64,000 bases of DNA from assembly GCA_900074885.1 (NCBI GenBank), contig FJUW01000001.1, forward strand, positions 248,001-312,000, read 5' to 3'. The stretch comes from Rhynchosporium graminicola (taxonomy: Eukaryota; Ascomycota; Leotiomycetes; Helotiales; Ploettnerulaceae). Position numbers and translations under genes: made by a program. The number at the start of each line of letters is the position of its first letter. The stretch's first letter is position 1. Of this stretch, positions 11,201 through 23,615 are shown piece after piece. The notes beneath the pieces were generated by a model. The model was not told the origin of the DNA and searched no databases. It saw only the letters and a list, made by a program, of their open reading frames with translations.

Positions 11201-13352
11201 TACTTATAATTCGTCTATAGATTACTAATATAAGAGCGAATATATATTAGATAATAATTCTTTTAGAATAATTTTATAATTATATAAGCGATATAGCAGA
11301 AGAATATTAGAATCTCACTTAGAAAAAGCTTCCTTAAGAGTATAATACTATTCTAGTAGCTTTTTAGCTATAAGTTATTTAGTATCAGGATCCTTAGGGG
11401 AGTCGCTATTTAGATAGTCTTATAAGAGATAGTTTATCTCGTAGATACTAGTAAAGAATAATTTAGAGCTTTTATATTTTATATTAAAGTAAAAAGCTAT
11501 AGTACTAATTTAGTAAATTAGAACTAGTTTCTAGATCCTTAGAGGTTAAGAGAAGCACTTATAGTAAGGTTTTAGCGCAAATACCTTTCTCGATAAATTT
11601 AAAGCGGAAAAGAGTTCGGATTCCTTAGCGATAAGCGGAAATAAGTTAAATAGTAAGGATAATACGTTAATATACTATATTACTACTATTTAATATAATT
11701 AGTATTAGTCTAGCTAGTTTATAGCTAAGTCCCGCGTATTAGTATCGATTTAGTAAGATCGATTAATACTAAGTTTATAAAGCAGTAAAGTTATAACTAT
11801 CTCCTTATTATATCAGAGAGTAGCTAGATATCGTTCCGGCTATAGTAGCTTATAGTAGAGTATATCTAGCTTAACCTGAAATCGTTATATCTATTTAATA
11901 TTAATAATTATATCTTATTATCCTAAATTAAGAAGAATAAAAGAGTAATTATAAATACACTTACTTTTAATAGAAAAGTATAAATATATGAAATAGATAA
12001 TATAAGTTCTAATAAACTATTAGAACTTATATATTAGAATAGAATAAGATAATAGCTCGATTTTAATACTAAGGGCCCCTAATAGTCGTCTAGTAAAAAT
12101 ACGATTAATAAACAGATAACTATTCGCTCTAGTATCGATTAAGCTATTTATAGAGACTCCTAGCTTATTTATACTAGCTAAAGTCAGGTATATAAATTAC
12201 TTATTTCTTATTAAGGAATTAAGGTCTAGATTAGAGAGATTATACTTATATAGACCTAGGAAGGAGTTTTTACCTAAGCCTTATCGTTTCCCTCTAGTAT
12301 TAGTCTAGATTCGGAGAGTATATCCTTTATTACTTCTTTAGTTACTCTTTTCTCTTTCGGAAATTCGTTAATTAATTAAACCTTAAGCGAGTTAGAGCAA
12401 TCTAGCTTAATATAACTAAGCTATCTATAGCTATAGTATCTAAGGGGTTCTCCGGTTAAGGTAGTAGTACGTTTTAGTACAAAGGGAGTACTAGCTTATA
12501 CCGGGGTAGAAGTATATACGTATAGTATAAGAGTAGTTTATTAAGGGGCTAAGCTTAGGGACTAGTAAAGGGTAGAACTAGTAATAGTTATAATAGTAAT
12601 AGTAAGCTTATAGTATTATACTTAAGTAATAACTTTCTCGGGATAAGTATATTCTGAGTTATAATAATACTTAGTATTAAAAGAAAATAAGGATCTAACT
12701 ATAGAAGTATAGTCCTTATTCTATATTAGTTTAATAATAAGAGTTAAAGCGCGTAAAGATAATATAATCTTATCTTATATATAGAAAAACTACTCTTTCT
12801 TTTTAATCTTACTTTAGATAATAGTACTTTAAAATCGATTATAAAACTCAGTGAAGGTCTCGCGAGTATAGCTAGTTTATTATATCTCTAAGTAGTAGAA
12901 AGCGTTATAGTAATTATCTTCCTCTAAGCTAGTAAGAAAGTTCTCCTTTAATAAGGAGATTATTTTATTACTAGTCTTAAACTTATTAGCTAAGTACTAA
13001 GGCGTAAGATACTCCTTAGCTAATCTAGTAACTAGTCCTTATATAAGAACACGCTAAGAGAAGTCCGTAGAGTAGTAGTCGGCGTTTATAGCTAGCCGGT
13101 CTCGTATCGATACTCTCTATTAAAGGAAAGTAGAGTCCGATCTATCGTCTAGGGGTAAGATCTTCTTAGTAAGATAAGACTTCCTAGGGCGTAACTCTAC
13201 TGATTCGGCGCCGAGGGAGGGAGATAGTTTATTAGGAATAGTATTCTCTCTTTTAGTACTACGTATCAGAATAGAGTTTATTAGCTTATTAAACTCTAGA
13301 ATATACAGAGATTATAATATTAGTTCTAATAGAAGAGTCGAAGATAAGTAAG

Positions 13353-13520
13353 TATAAGGGGCGAGCCCTAGGATTAAGCACCGGCGATACCTATGCTTAC
13401 TAAGCCTAGCGGCACCCGCATATTTTCCTTCGGAGCTAAGCTAGAACCTGACTCTCTCCTATATCGAACTTCTTAAATACTATACTTAACTATCTATATA
13501 CGCGTTACTTACTTATAATA
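13353..13520 (+). repeat. Left (5') LTR of B1
   Basis: 168 bp, TATAAGGGGCGAGCCC to ACTTATAATA (RIP form of TGTAAG...ACCCGTGACA). It is followed by the internal start TTAAGTTCGATT, as in B2. Confidence 0.9.
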
Positions 13521-13793
13521 TTAAGTTCGATTAAAATAAGCTAACTTATTCCTATAGTATTTACGCTAGATACCGGAATAGACTTATTAGGGAATATAAG
13601 CCCTTAATAAGAGGACTCTAACGACGAACTATAGCGTATTATATAAGAGATATACGAGCGCTAGCTCTTAATAGAGACTAAGCTAGTAAATATACGTATT
13701 ACCCTAGAGGCGTTAGAGGCCGAAAGACTTAGATAAGCACTTAGATCTAATAATACTAGAGACTTATTATCTTTAAGTACTCTAATAAAAACC

Positions 13794-14061
13794 TGTAATA
13801 ACACAAGACTCAAGGCGGTATACAAGCAAGAATAAACGAGTAGGGAGGCTAAGAGCGATCTTATATAGTCTACTACGAAGGAAATAAAAAGATAAGGAAG
13901 GAAGAAGAAGAGAGATAGAGTATAAGGCACCTTATATATATATACCGGTACTAGCCCGATACTATACCGAGTCGGATACTAGTTCTGCCGGGATACTTAT
14001 GAACTTAAGCCCTAGTATCTATCCTTCTTCTTATATGATATTCAGGTGAGCTATCGTTATA
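13794..14061 (-). repeat. LTR of A1, outer copy before the N join
   Basis: 268 bp, starting TGTAATAACACAAG. It appears identical to the LTR at 14141-14408 and is probably the same LTR assembled twice. Confidence 0.75.
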
Positions 14062-14139
14062 TTACCCCCCCCCTAAGAAGAGCTTAACCCTAAGCTCGGA
14101 AGGTTATAGTTTATACTAGAATTAGTCTTTATTATAACT

Positions 14140-14140
14140 N
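14140..14140. other. Single-N assembly join
   Basis: 13794-14139 (346 bp) and 14141-14486 are the same sequence except for a few transitions in the part inside the LTR. A one-base N between two copies points to a scaffold join of overlapping contig ends and not to a natural tandem LTR. Confidence 0.85.
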
Positions 14141-14408
14141 TGTAATAACACAAGACTCAAGGCGGTATACAAGCAAGAATAAACGAGTAGGGAGGCTAAG
14201 AGCGATCTTATATAGTCTACTACGAAGGAAATAAAAAGATAAGGAAGGAAGAAGAAGAGAGATAGAGTATAAGGCACCTTATATATATATACCGGTACTA
14301 GCCCGATACTATACCGAGTCGGATACTAGTTCTGCCGGGATACTTATGAACTTAAGCCCTAGTATCTATCCTTCTTCTTATATGATATTCAGGTGAGCTA
14401 TCGTTATA
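14141..14408 (-). repeat. 3' LTR of A1
   Basis: 268 bp, followed inwards by the polypurine tract (plus strand TTACCCCCCTCCTAAGAAG). Confidence 0.9.
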
Positions 14409-14938
14409 TTACCCCCCTCCTAAGAAGAGCTTGACCCTAAGCTCGGAAGGTTATAGTTTATACTGGAATTAGTCTTTATTATAACTATTTTCGTCGATAT
14501 TCGCGTAATAAGCGCTAGTCGCTCTTTAGTAGTAGTAAATTCTTTATTAGGTTCTAACTAGTTATATCGCTATAATAGTACTATATTAGTCGTAGCTTCT
14601 AAATCGGGCGGTAAGCGGTATTTACTTTATCTATTTATAGTAAGAGTCGAGTTTAAGTAAGGCGTAAGGTATATAAAGGAAGGGGTTTATTAATATTAGA
14701 GCTTTTCCTTTTCAACTGCGATAATTACTTTAACTTATAAGTTTACTCTCCCTAGATTACGATATAGCTCCTATAGTAGGTATTATTACTAACTACTATA
14801 GTAGTCTGCTATAATCTTATATATTAATCGATCTAATTAACTCTTCTCTTAATATAAGTAAGTTTCTTATCTTAGTTTTAGGGATAGTCCTTAAGTATAG
14901 TATAAGGGTTTCACGGATCTATAACGCTAACTCCTATA

Positions 14939-15855
14939 GTGCTTTTACTAGTTCCTACTAGTGCTCTTTCAGCAGCGTATTATATATATTACCTGCGATA
15001 TATTCGCGCTTTCCTTAAGATAAAGTATAATAATACTCTTATTTTAGAACTCTTATACTTATTTAATAAGCCTAACTCTAAGCTTTATAAGTATTATTTA
15101 GCGTTAAAGAGTAGTTATAAGTATATAAGTTACTTGAATATAAATATAGTTATATATACTAACGCGTTATAGTTACTTAACTATATTAATATAGAGTATA
15201 CTATTTTATCCGGTTTACTTCCTAGTAGTAAAGCTAAAGACGCGGAGCTAAATCGGGATAGTATTATAGCTACTTATAAGGCTATTAATCAGATCTATCG
15301 TCTCGCGAAATCTGCTACTCTTACTACTATATTAGAGATTACTACTATATAATTAGTAGAGACTTAGGCTTTAAAGTATTCTATAGAGAAAGTATTTAAA
15401 GAGTTAGAGTTTATTAAAGTAATAAGTTACGATCTTAAACCCTTAGATACTAGTATAATACTAACGCGATATAAGATTTAGATCTTCTAATAATTAATTT
15501 AGCGAAATCTAAGTTAATAGCCGAAATAGCGTTAAAGTAAACGAAAGAGTTAAATAGTATTATATAGGAATTTATAAAGAAAGCTATATTTAAAGCTACG
15601 ATATCTAATACTAAGGGAAAAAGGAATTTACTTTCTAGTTTAGAGATAGCGTTAGATCTAGATACTCTCGGACCCTCTCTAAAGAAGAAAGCCCGTAAGA
15701 TTAGCTATTATACTCGGTCTACTACTAGGGCTACGTTAGTAGATTTAGGTAAGGAATTAGATATAATAGTTCCGGTTTTAGATTTACTAAAAGCTCTAGA
15801 GAACTTAGAAGAGAAAACCGGTAAAGTGGAGGTAATTAAAGAAGTAGAGTTCTAG
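14939..15855 (+). pseudogene. Conserved antisense frame of family A, copy A1
   Basis: The first 77 codons (14939-15172) are open and rich in Leu, Tyr and Ile, partly because RIP turns Ser and Pro codons into Leu and His or Cys codons into Tyr. After a TAG that aligns with the same site in the other copies, the frame continues to about 15480. A second phase then runs to the stop at 15853-15855. A three-codon in-frame deletion relative to A0 and A3 lies near 15785. Function unknown. Confidence 0.4.
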
Positions 15856-18800
15856 ATATAGCGTTATTATAGAGTATAATCAGAGGATTATCCTTAGTAA
15901 TAAATTCTAATACTAGTAACTATAATAGCTTATTATCCTCTAAGTAACTATAATTATCTATTCCGTCTTCTTAAGCTTTAATCTACTATTCTAGTTTATA
16001 CAGAGGTCTAAGTTTACTTAGGTTAGTAGTATAGAAGTCTCTAAGCTTATATAGAGTACCTATTAAGTTAGAAGCGTTATACTAAGTTAAGTTCAGGTCG
16101 TAGCCTAGCTAGCTAACTTAATACTTTAGATTACCTCTTAAGAGTTATATAGCGAGTATATCTTATAACTCTTACTCTTCTTAAGTAGTAATAACCTCCG
16201 GGGGTAAGTTTTATAATTCCTAGCTTAATAATAAGTCGTCCAGGTCCTTAAAGAGTAATTCGGAAGCGAATATATTATATATAGAAGATCTTAAGAGTAA
16301 ATCTAGCTTATAAGAATATCCGATCTTAGCTAGGACCTAGTATAGTCCTACATAGAGAATAGATAGCTTCTTACTTAGCTAGTAATTCTTAAGGTTCCTT
16401 ATAGAGAGAAATACCTTATCTCTAACTTCCTAGTTAATACTGCGCTATTTCAGGTTAGTTATAGCGCTTATCTTATACTAAGTAGCTAGTATATTAGCTT
16501 TTATAACCTCGATAGCGGATTTAGCACGTTTAGCTAGGGATTTAGTATTAGTATAGTTAAGCTTCTCTTATAGTATCGATCCGGTAAGTTACTTCTAGTC
16601 TTAGCTATTCTATAATAGTATACTATATTTAAAGGTATATAGCGCTATACTAATAGAGTCGTAAGGTAGAGTTACTTAGGCGTAGTCTATTATTAGTAGT
16701 AGTTCGCTCTAGTTACTCTAGTAGTAATTAAAAAAAGGTCTAAGGCATTAGTTAATATACTAATTTATAATCTCCGTTTATCTATTAGTTTACTAGTAGA
16801 AAGAGGTAGAGAGCTTAACCTTAACTCTAATTATATAATAAAACTCTTACTAGAAGGATAAGATAAACTAAGCTCCTTAGTTAGATATAATTAACTTAGG
16901 GGTATATCTGAAATAATATATCTATTAGATAAATAATATTACTATCCCGCGGGTATTAATATTATAATAGTATAGTATTAATATAGAGTCTTTCCCTAAG
17001 CAGTCGATAAATACTAATATCCTATTAAATCCTTAGTTATTAGGCGGGAAGTCCTTAAAATCTATAGCTAAGTGCTATATAGAGTAGCTAGGTACTAGTA
17101 ATAAGTATAAGAATCCTTACTATTTCGTTTACTTCAGATAAGAGTACTAATAGGGGCGGTAATTATAAGTATACTATTTTATATCTAATACGAGTCCTTT
17201 CTAGTAGTAATAAGTAGAAATTATTTCAATAGTCTTATAAGTATTTAGATAAGCAGAAGAAACTTAATCGTAGACTTTACTAATTAAATAGGTATATAGT
17301 AAGGTATAGCGTTATACGTATAAATAACTATTATAAAGTAGTAAACTATTATTAATAGTATAGCTATCTCCTAATATATTCTATTTATTAGAGAACGATT
17401 CTTAATTAAATTAGTATAGTTTCTCGATTAAATCAAAAGAGTTATATATAAGTTCCGGTAGCGTATTAGTCCCTAGCGATATTAGGTATATATAACTAAT
17501 TTAATTAATATAATACTTAGCTAGTTCCGCGTTAATCCTAAGGTCTAAGCGATCTAGAGGTAATAAAACCCGAGATCTATTATCTTATTTCTATTATTCT
17601 TATATCCTTAGATCTTATTCCTTATAGCTAAAGATATTAGCTTTAGCGTTATCTTTATTAAATATATATATAATTTAAAAGTTAAATTCAGAAAGGAATT
17701 CTATTTATCTAGCTTACTTACTAGTCAGGACCTTAGTAGTTATAAAGTATTCTAAGGATCGATAGTCCGTATATACGCTAGTATAGCGTTATAGAGATAT
17801 AAGTTCCGGTCTCTATTTCCGGAAAAACTTAATAATAGCGTATAGCTCCTTATTATAGATCTCTTAGTTTAGTTTATATCTATTAAAAATATAAGAATAG
17901 AATCTAATTAGATACTACTAGTTATCTTTATATAATTAGGAAATAACTCTAGCTATTATACTATCAGAAGTATTAGTTTCTAGTTTAGTTTATAATTCAG
18001 GGTCGAAATAGTATAATTTCTATACTAATAGTAGCTATTAATATAAATTATCGAAGGACTTCTTATAATCGTTAGTGAAATTCTATAGTACTATAAGCCG
18101 AGTAAGTACTAAGAAAAGTTTAGTAATAAGGCCGAAATTCTGAATAAATTAATAGTAGAACCTATAGAATCCTAGGAAGGATTTTATAGCTATTACTATT
18201 TCGGAGTACTTCTAGTCTACTAATAATACTACCTTCTCAGGATCTAGCTCGATTCCGTTAATAGTAATAATATATCTAAAGTATTTAGTCCGAGTAATAT
18301 AGAATTCGCTTTTCTTAATATTTACCTAAAGTCTAATATCTATTAAGTATTATAATACTAATTTAATATATTCCTTATATTCTTAGAGCGTTTCCGAGTA
18401 TATAAGGATATTATCTAGGTAAGCTATATAGAAATTATCTAAGTAGTCTAGTAGTATATTATTTATATATCGCTAGTATATACTAAGTCTATTATAGAGC
18501 TTAAAAGGTAATACTTTATATTTATAAGATCTAAAGCGAGTTCAGAAGGTAGTATACTCTTCTGATTCGGGGTCTATATAAATACAGTTAAATACTACCC
18601 GGATATCTAGTTTAGTAAAGATTACTACTTTAGATATATAAGTTAAAAGCTTATCGATCTTAAGTATTAAGTAGGAATCCTTTCGAGTAATCGTATTAAG
18701 CTTACGATAATTAATATAGAAGTATAATCCTCTATTAGCTTTTTTAACGAATAGTATAAGTAATATAAAGGGACTTTAGCTAGATTCGATAAATCCCTTA

Positions 18801-21640
18801 TCTAAGTTCTCTATAAGATACTCCTTAGTTACTTATAATTCGTCTATAGATTACTAATATAAGAGCGAATATATATTAGGTAATAGTTCTTCTAAAATGA
18901 TTTTATAATCGTATAAGTAATATAGCAGAAGAATATTAGAATCTCGCTTAGAAAAAGCTTTCTTAAGAGTATAGTACTATTCTAATAGCTTTTTAGCTAT
19001 AAGTCGTTTAGTATTAAGATCCTTAGGAGAGTTACTATTTAGATAATCTTATAAGAGATAGTTTATCTTATAGATACTAATAAAGAATAATTCGGAACCT
19101 TTACGTTTTATATTAAAGTGAAAAGCTATAGTACTAATTTAGTAAATCAGAATTAGTTTCTAGATCCTTAGAGGTTAAGAAAAGCACTTATAGTAGAGTT
19201 TCGGCGCAAGTACCTTTCTTAATAAATTCGGAGCAGAAAAGGGTTCGGATTCCTTAGTAATAAGCAGAAATAAGTTAAAGAGTAAAGATAATATATTAAT
19301 ATACTATATTACTACTATTTAGTATAATTAGCGTTAATCTAGCTAGTTTATAGCTAAGTCCCGCGCGTTAGTATCGATTTAATAAGATCGATTAATACTA
19401 AGTTTACGAAGTAGTAGAGTTATAATTATCTCCTTATTATATTAAAGAATAGCTAGATAGCGTTCCGATTATAATAGCTTATAGTAGAGCGTATCTAGCT
19501 TAACTTAAAATCGTCGTATCTATTTAATACTAATAATCATATCTTATTATCCTAAATCGAGGAGAATAAAAGAGTAATTATAAATACGCTTACTATTAAT
19601 AGAAAAGTATAAATATATAAAATAGGTAATATAAGTTCTAATAGACTATTAGAAACTACGTATTAGAATAGAATAAGGTAGTAGCTCGATTTTAATACCG
19701 AGAGCCCCTAATAGTTATCCGGTAAAAGTATAATTAATAAATAGATAACTATTTACTCTAGTATCGATCAGGCTATTTATAAAGACTCTTAGCCTGTTTA
19801 TACTAACTATAGTTAGGTATATGAATTACTTACCTCTTATTAGGAAGTTAAGGTCTAGATTAAAGAGATTATACTTATATAAACTTAAGAAAAAGTTTTT
19901 ACTTAAGCCTTATCGTTTCCCTCTAGTATTAGTCCAGATTCAGAGGGTACGTCTTCTACTACTTCTTTAGTTACTTAATCCTCTTCCGGAAATTTATCGA
20001 TTAATTAAACCTTAAGCAAGTTAAGGCAGTTTAGCTTAATATAACTAAGCTATTTATAATTATAATACCTAAGGAGTTCTCCGGTTAAGATAATAAGACG
20101 TTTTAGCGCGGAGGGAATACTAGACTATACCGGGGTAGAAGTACGTATATATAGTATAGGAGTAGTTTATCGAGGAGCTAAGCTTAAGGACTAGTAAGAG
20201 ATAGAACTAGTAGTAGTCGTAGTAGTAATAGTAAGCTTATAGTATTATACTTAGGTAATAGCTTTCTCGGGATAAGTATATTCTAAGTTATAGTGATACT
20301 TAGTATTAAAAGAAAGTAAGGATCTAACTATAGAAGCGTAATCCTTATTCTACGTTAGTTTAATAATAAGAATTAAAGCGTATAAGGATAATATAATCTT
20401 ATCTTATATATAGAAGAACTACTCTTTCTTTTTAACTTTACTTTAGATAATAGCATTTTAAAATCGACTACGAAACTCGGCGAAAGTCTTATATATATAG
20501 CTAGGTTATTATATTTCTAAGCAGTAGAAAGTATTATAATAATTATCTTCCTTTAAACTAATAAGAAAGTTCTCTTCTAATAAGGAGATTATTTTATTAC
20601 TAGTTTTAAACTTATTAGCGAGGTACTAAAGCGTAAGATACTCCTTAGCTAATCTAGTAACTAGCTCCTATACGAGAACGCGCTAAGAGAAGTCCGTAGG
20701 GTAATAATCGGCGTTTATAGCTAGCTAGTCTTATATTAATACTCTCTATTAGAGGAAAGTAAGATCCGATCTATTATCTAAGAGCAAGATCTTCTTAGTA
20801 AGATAAGACTTCTTAGGGTATAACTCTACTGATTCGGCGCCGAGAGAAGGAGATAGTTTATTAGGAATAGTATCCTCTCTCTTAGTACTATATATTAGAA
20901 TAGAGTTTATTAGGTTATTAAACTCCGCTATACGCGGAGATTATAGTATTAGTTCTAGTAGGAGAGTCGAAGATAAGCGAGAGACCCCTATAAGGAACCT
21001 ATCTTATATAGAGATTAGTCTATCTATAGTATCTTCTAAAGAGTTATTCTTTTCCTTCTAGTCTACTAATTATTATAAAAGGGAATAGATCAGGTTCGAG
21101 TCACCTATAGTAATAAGAGTACTTAGTAATTATACTCCTAGTGAATTTCGCTTTTATTTTCCTTTCCTTCTTAGTTAGTACTTCCTTAATAAGGTATTAA
21201 TATTCTCTAAGGTAAGAGATATTTAAAGTAAAGAAAAGTATAATAGATTAGGTTCGAAGGTAAAGCAGGAGAGATCGCGTTAAGTTCCCTTAGAACTAAA
21301 GGGGTCTCTAGTTTATTAGTTAAGAGCTATAATAATAGCTTAAAAAGGAGTATATTAGAGCTATTTCAGCGGTAATATATAGAGGTTAAAGTTCCGGGGT
21401 ATTTATTATACTTTCTTTAAAATCTATCTATAATTCCTTTATACTAAGAGAGTTATTAAAAAAGCATTAGTAAAGACCTCCTCTATTATACTATTTATAA
21501 TAAGCTAAATTAAACCCTAATTTATAATTATCCGAGAGATCTCTAGTATCTTAGCTATATATAAGTAGTTATCGAATAACTAACTTAGTAGTAAGATATT
21601 ATAATAAGTCGTCTCTAGTTATCTTAATCTTTTTATTTAA

Positions 21641-21908
21641 TATAATAATATAAGACTTAAGGCGATATATAAGTAAGAATAAATAAGTAAGGAAGCTAAG
21701 AGCGATCTTATATAATCTATTATAAAAGAAACAAAAAGATAAGGAAAGAAGAAGAAGAGAGATAGAGTATAAGGCACCTTATATATATATACCGGTACTA
21801 GCCCGATACTATACCGAGTCGGATACTAGTTCTACCGGGATACCTATGAACTTAGGCCCTAGTATCTATCCTTCTTCTCATGTGACATTCAGGTGAGCTA
21901 TCGTCACA
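21641..21908 (-). repeat. 5' LTR of A1
   Basis: 268 bp from TATAATAATA to TCGTCACA. The last 40 bases keep CpA and TpG (CATGTGACATTCAGGTGAGC) and show the unmutated terminus. The AAACC duplication follows at 21909. Confidence 0.9.
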
Positions 21909-23344
21909 AAACCCTTATTAAGTCTCTTATAGCGTCTCGGTCGAGCTCTAATAAAGAATTATCAAGCTCTAGTAGATAGATACTACTTACTTAAGATAGA
22001 TATACAAATACTTTTCGAGATTATCTCCTAAGATTAAGAAGTTCTTATTATATACGCTTTACTTAAAAGCTATCTCTCTCTACTAACTATTATTAAGATA
22101 CTATTTATAATACTCTCTTATAGTACGAACGAGCTCATATATAATACTTCTAAGAGAAAGGAAGCCCGATAGATAATAAGAACCCTAAAGCTTTCTTCGC
22201 GTAGCTCGATAAAATATTCGCAGATAGTAATAAGTAAGCTAAGGCCCTCGAATAGCTTATAAATATAAGGCACTCTATAGGATAGCTCTAGTATAAGTAC
22301 TAGCTAGAATTCGACGAACTCCTACTAAGCGCTAGAGGAGAGAGCTAAGAAGATAATATAAAAATAAGTTACTTTCGGAATACGTTTTTAAACTTTATCC
22401 GAATATATATAGCTTCTATAGCTAAGACTATAGATTACTACGAATTTACTAAGGAAGTAGAACAGATTATAACTAACCTCGAAGAGATAAACTAGTTTAA
22501 AGTATTAAATAAGAAGTAGAATAATAAGAATAAGAACTCTAGGATAAATATAATAGATTATATATATCCTTAGAAAGCCCTTATAAAAGCTAAAGTTAAT
22601 ACTAATAAGGATATAGTAATAGTACTAGCGCGTATAGTAAGAAACTAAGAAAAGAATAATAAAGCTTATAATAATTCCGATAATAAATAAAGAGCTAAAT
22701 AAGTAGATATAGCTAAATAAGAGAGATACTATAAGAAAAAGCTCTATTTCCGCTATAAAGTATCTAAGTACTATATCTATAAGTATTTATACGCCTTAGT
22801 AATATAACTTACTACGATTAATATAATAAGACTATTACTAAAAGATAATAATAATATATTAGACTTCGCTCTTTTAGAGTTAAGAAAAGACTAACTCTCT
22901 CTTAAAGTTAAGAGCTAAGAGTAGATAAAGTATTAGTAAAAAGATAAGGTAAATTTAAAGAGCTTATAAATAGAAACCTTATATATATAGATATAATCCT
23001 TTAAGAAACGTTTAGAATATTTACTCTTATTAATAAAGGATACTAGTACTATACTATAATAAATAAAGACCTTATAGAAGGTCTCGGTCTTATATATATA
23101 AGCTATAGAACCCGCGAGATAAAAAGCGCTTTAAAAGCTATACGAAACTTAAAGACTAAAAGAGTAATTAAGTTCTAAATAAAAATCGTAAAGTTTAGCT
23201 AAAGAGTCTATATATATATAGTACTAAAACTAGCTTTTCTATTAATCTTAAGGAACTTATAGAAAGTGTAAAATAAGATCAGGATAATACTTGAAAAATA
23301 ATAATACTATTATAGCCTAATAAAGAAATAAGTAATAGAAGAAT
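21909..23344 (+). pseudogene. B1 gag and protease region, second segment
   Basis: This continues the frame interrupted by A1. At 22745-22786 a retroviral-type zinc knuckle is visible with CX2CX4HX4C spacing, but all four ligand positions are Tyr (YFRY-KVSK-Y-YIYK-Y). TGT or TGC to TAT or TAC, and CAT or CAC to TAT or TAC, are RIP changes. It ends in AGAAT, the left copy of the E target duplication. Confidence 0.7.
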
Positions 23345-23579
23345 TATGACGCTCGCTCTAGAAAGGTCTCAAAACTACCTGAGTAATAAGACCTCATATT
23401 ACTATGAATATAAAGTAGTAAGAATCACTTGAGAATCTATAACTAAGGAGTAAAGAAGTAGAGAGAGAATAGAAGTATATATATAAAAAGGGGCCCCTAA
23501 ACTCTACTCGTGTAATCTCGCTTAGCAGTAAGTGTTTCCACTAATAGGGAGAGACCTCTAAACCTGACTAGTCGTCACA
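23345..23579 (-). repeat. 3' LTR of E
   Basis: 235 bp, TATGACGCTC to AGTCGTCACA. Inside it lies the polypurine tract (plus strand CTACCCCCCCCTCCG). Confidence 0.9.
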
Positions 23580-23615
23580 CTACCCCCCCCTCCGAAAAAA
23601 GCTCGCCCTCGAGCG

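Larger units (their letters stand above)
6503..13352 (-). mobile_element. Family A Ty3/Gypsy chromovirus, copy A0, 5' end missing
   Basis: The 3' LTR is at 6503-6770. The internal region runs leftwards from about 13352 as gag, then reverse transcriptase, RNase H, integrase and a C-terminal chromodomain-like segment near 8290-8540 (residues reading LRGNLKY, V-W-LDYN and YNASDLISALYKLRDFY with RIP stops between). The internal part matches A1 base for base in length (6582 bp) until it stops at the left LTR of B1. The remaining 650 bp of leader and the 5' LTR found in A1 are absent. The YLDD region (10782-10792) is one base shorter than in A1, A2 and A3, a frameshift in the catalytic core. Dead element. 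Confidence 0.85.
13794..21908 (-). mobile_element. Family A Ty3/Gypsy chromovirus, copy A1, inserted in B1
   Basis: It is flanked by the 5-bp duplication AAACC, and the uninterrupted target is visible in B2 at about 30617-30627. The element runs right to left: 5' LTR 21641-21908, leader about 640 bp, gag about 19.9-21.0 kb, pol with reverse transcriptase (YLDN at 18410-18421), RNase H, integrase and chromodomain, antisense frame, polypurine tract, 3' LTR. The first 346 bp (13794-14139) are repeated after a single N at 14140. Without that repeat A1 is 7768 bp. All frames carry RIP stops. Confidence 0.9.

Noticed and set aside
13794..14486. Tandem LTRs as a biological feature of A1
   Set aside because: The N at 14140 and the corrected element length point to a duplicated contig end.
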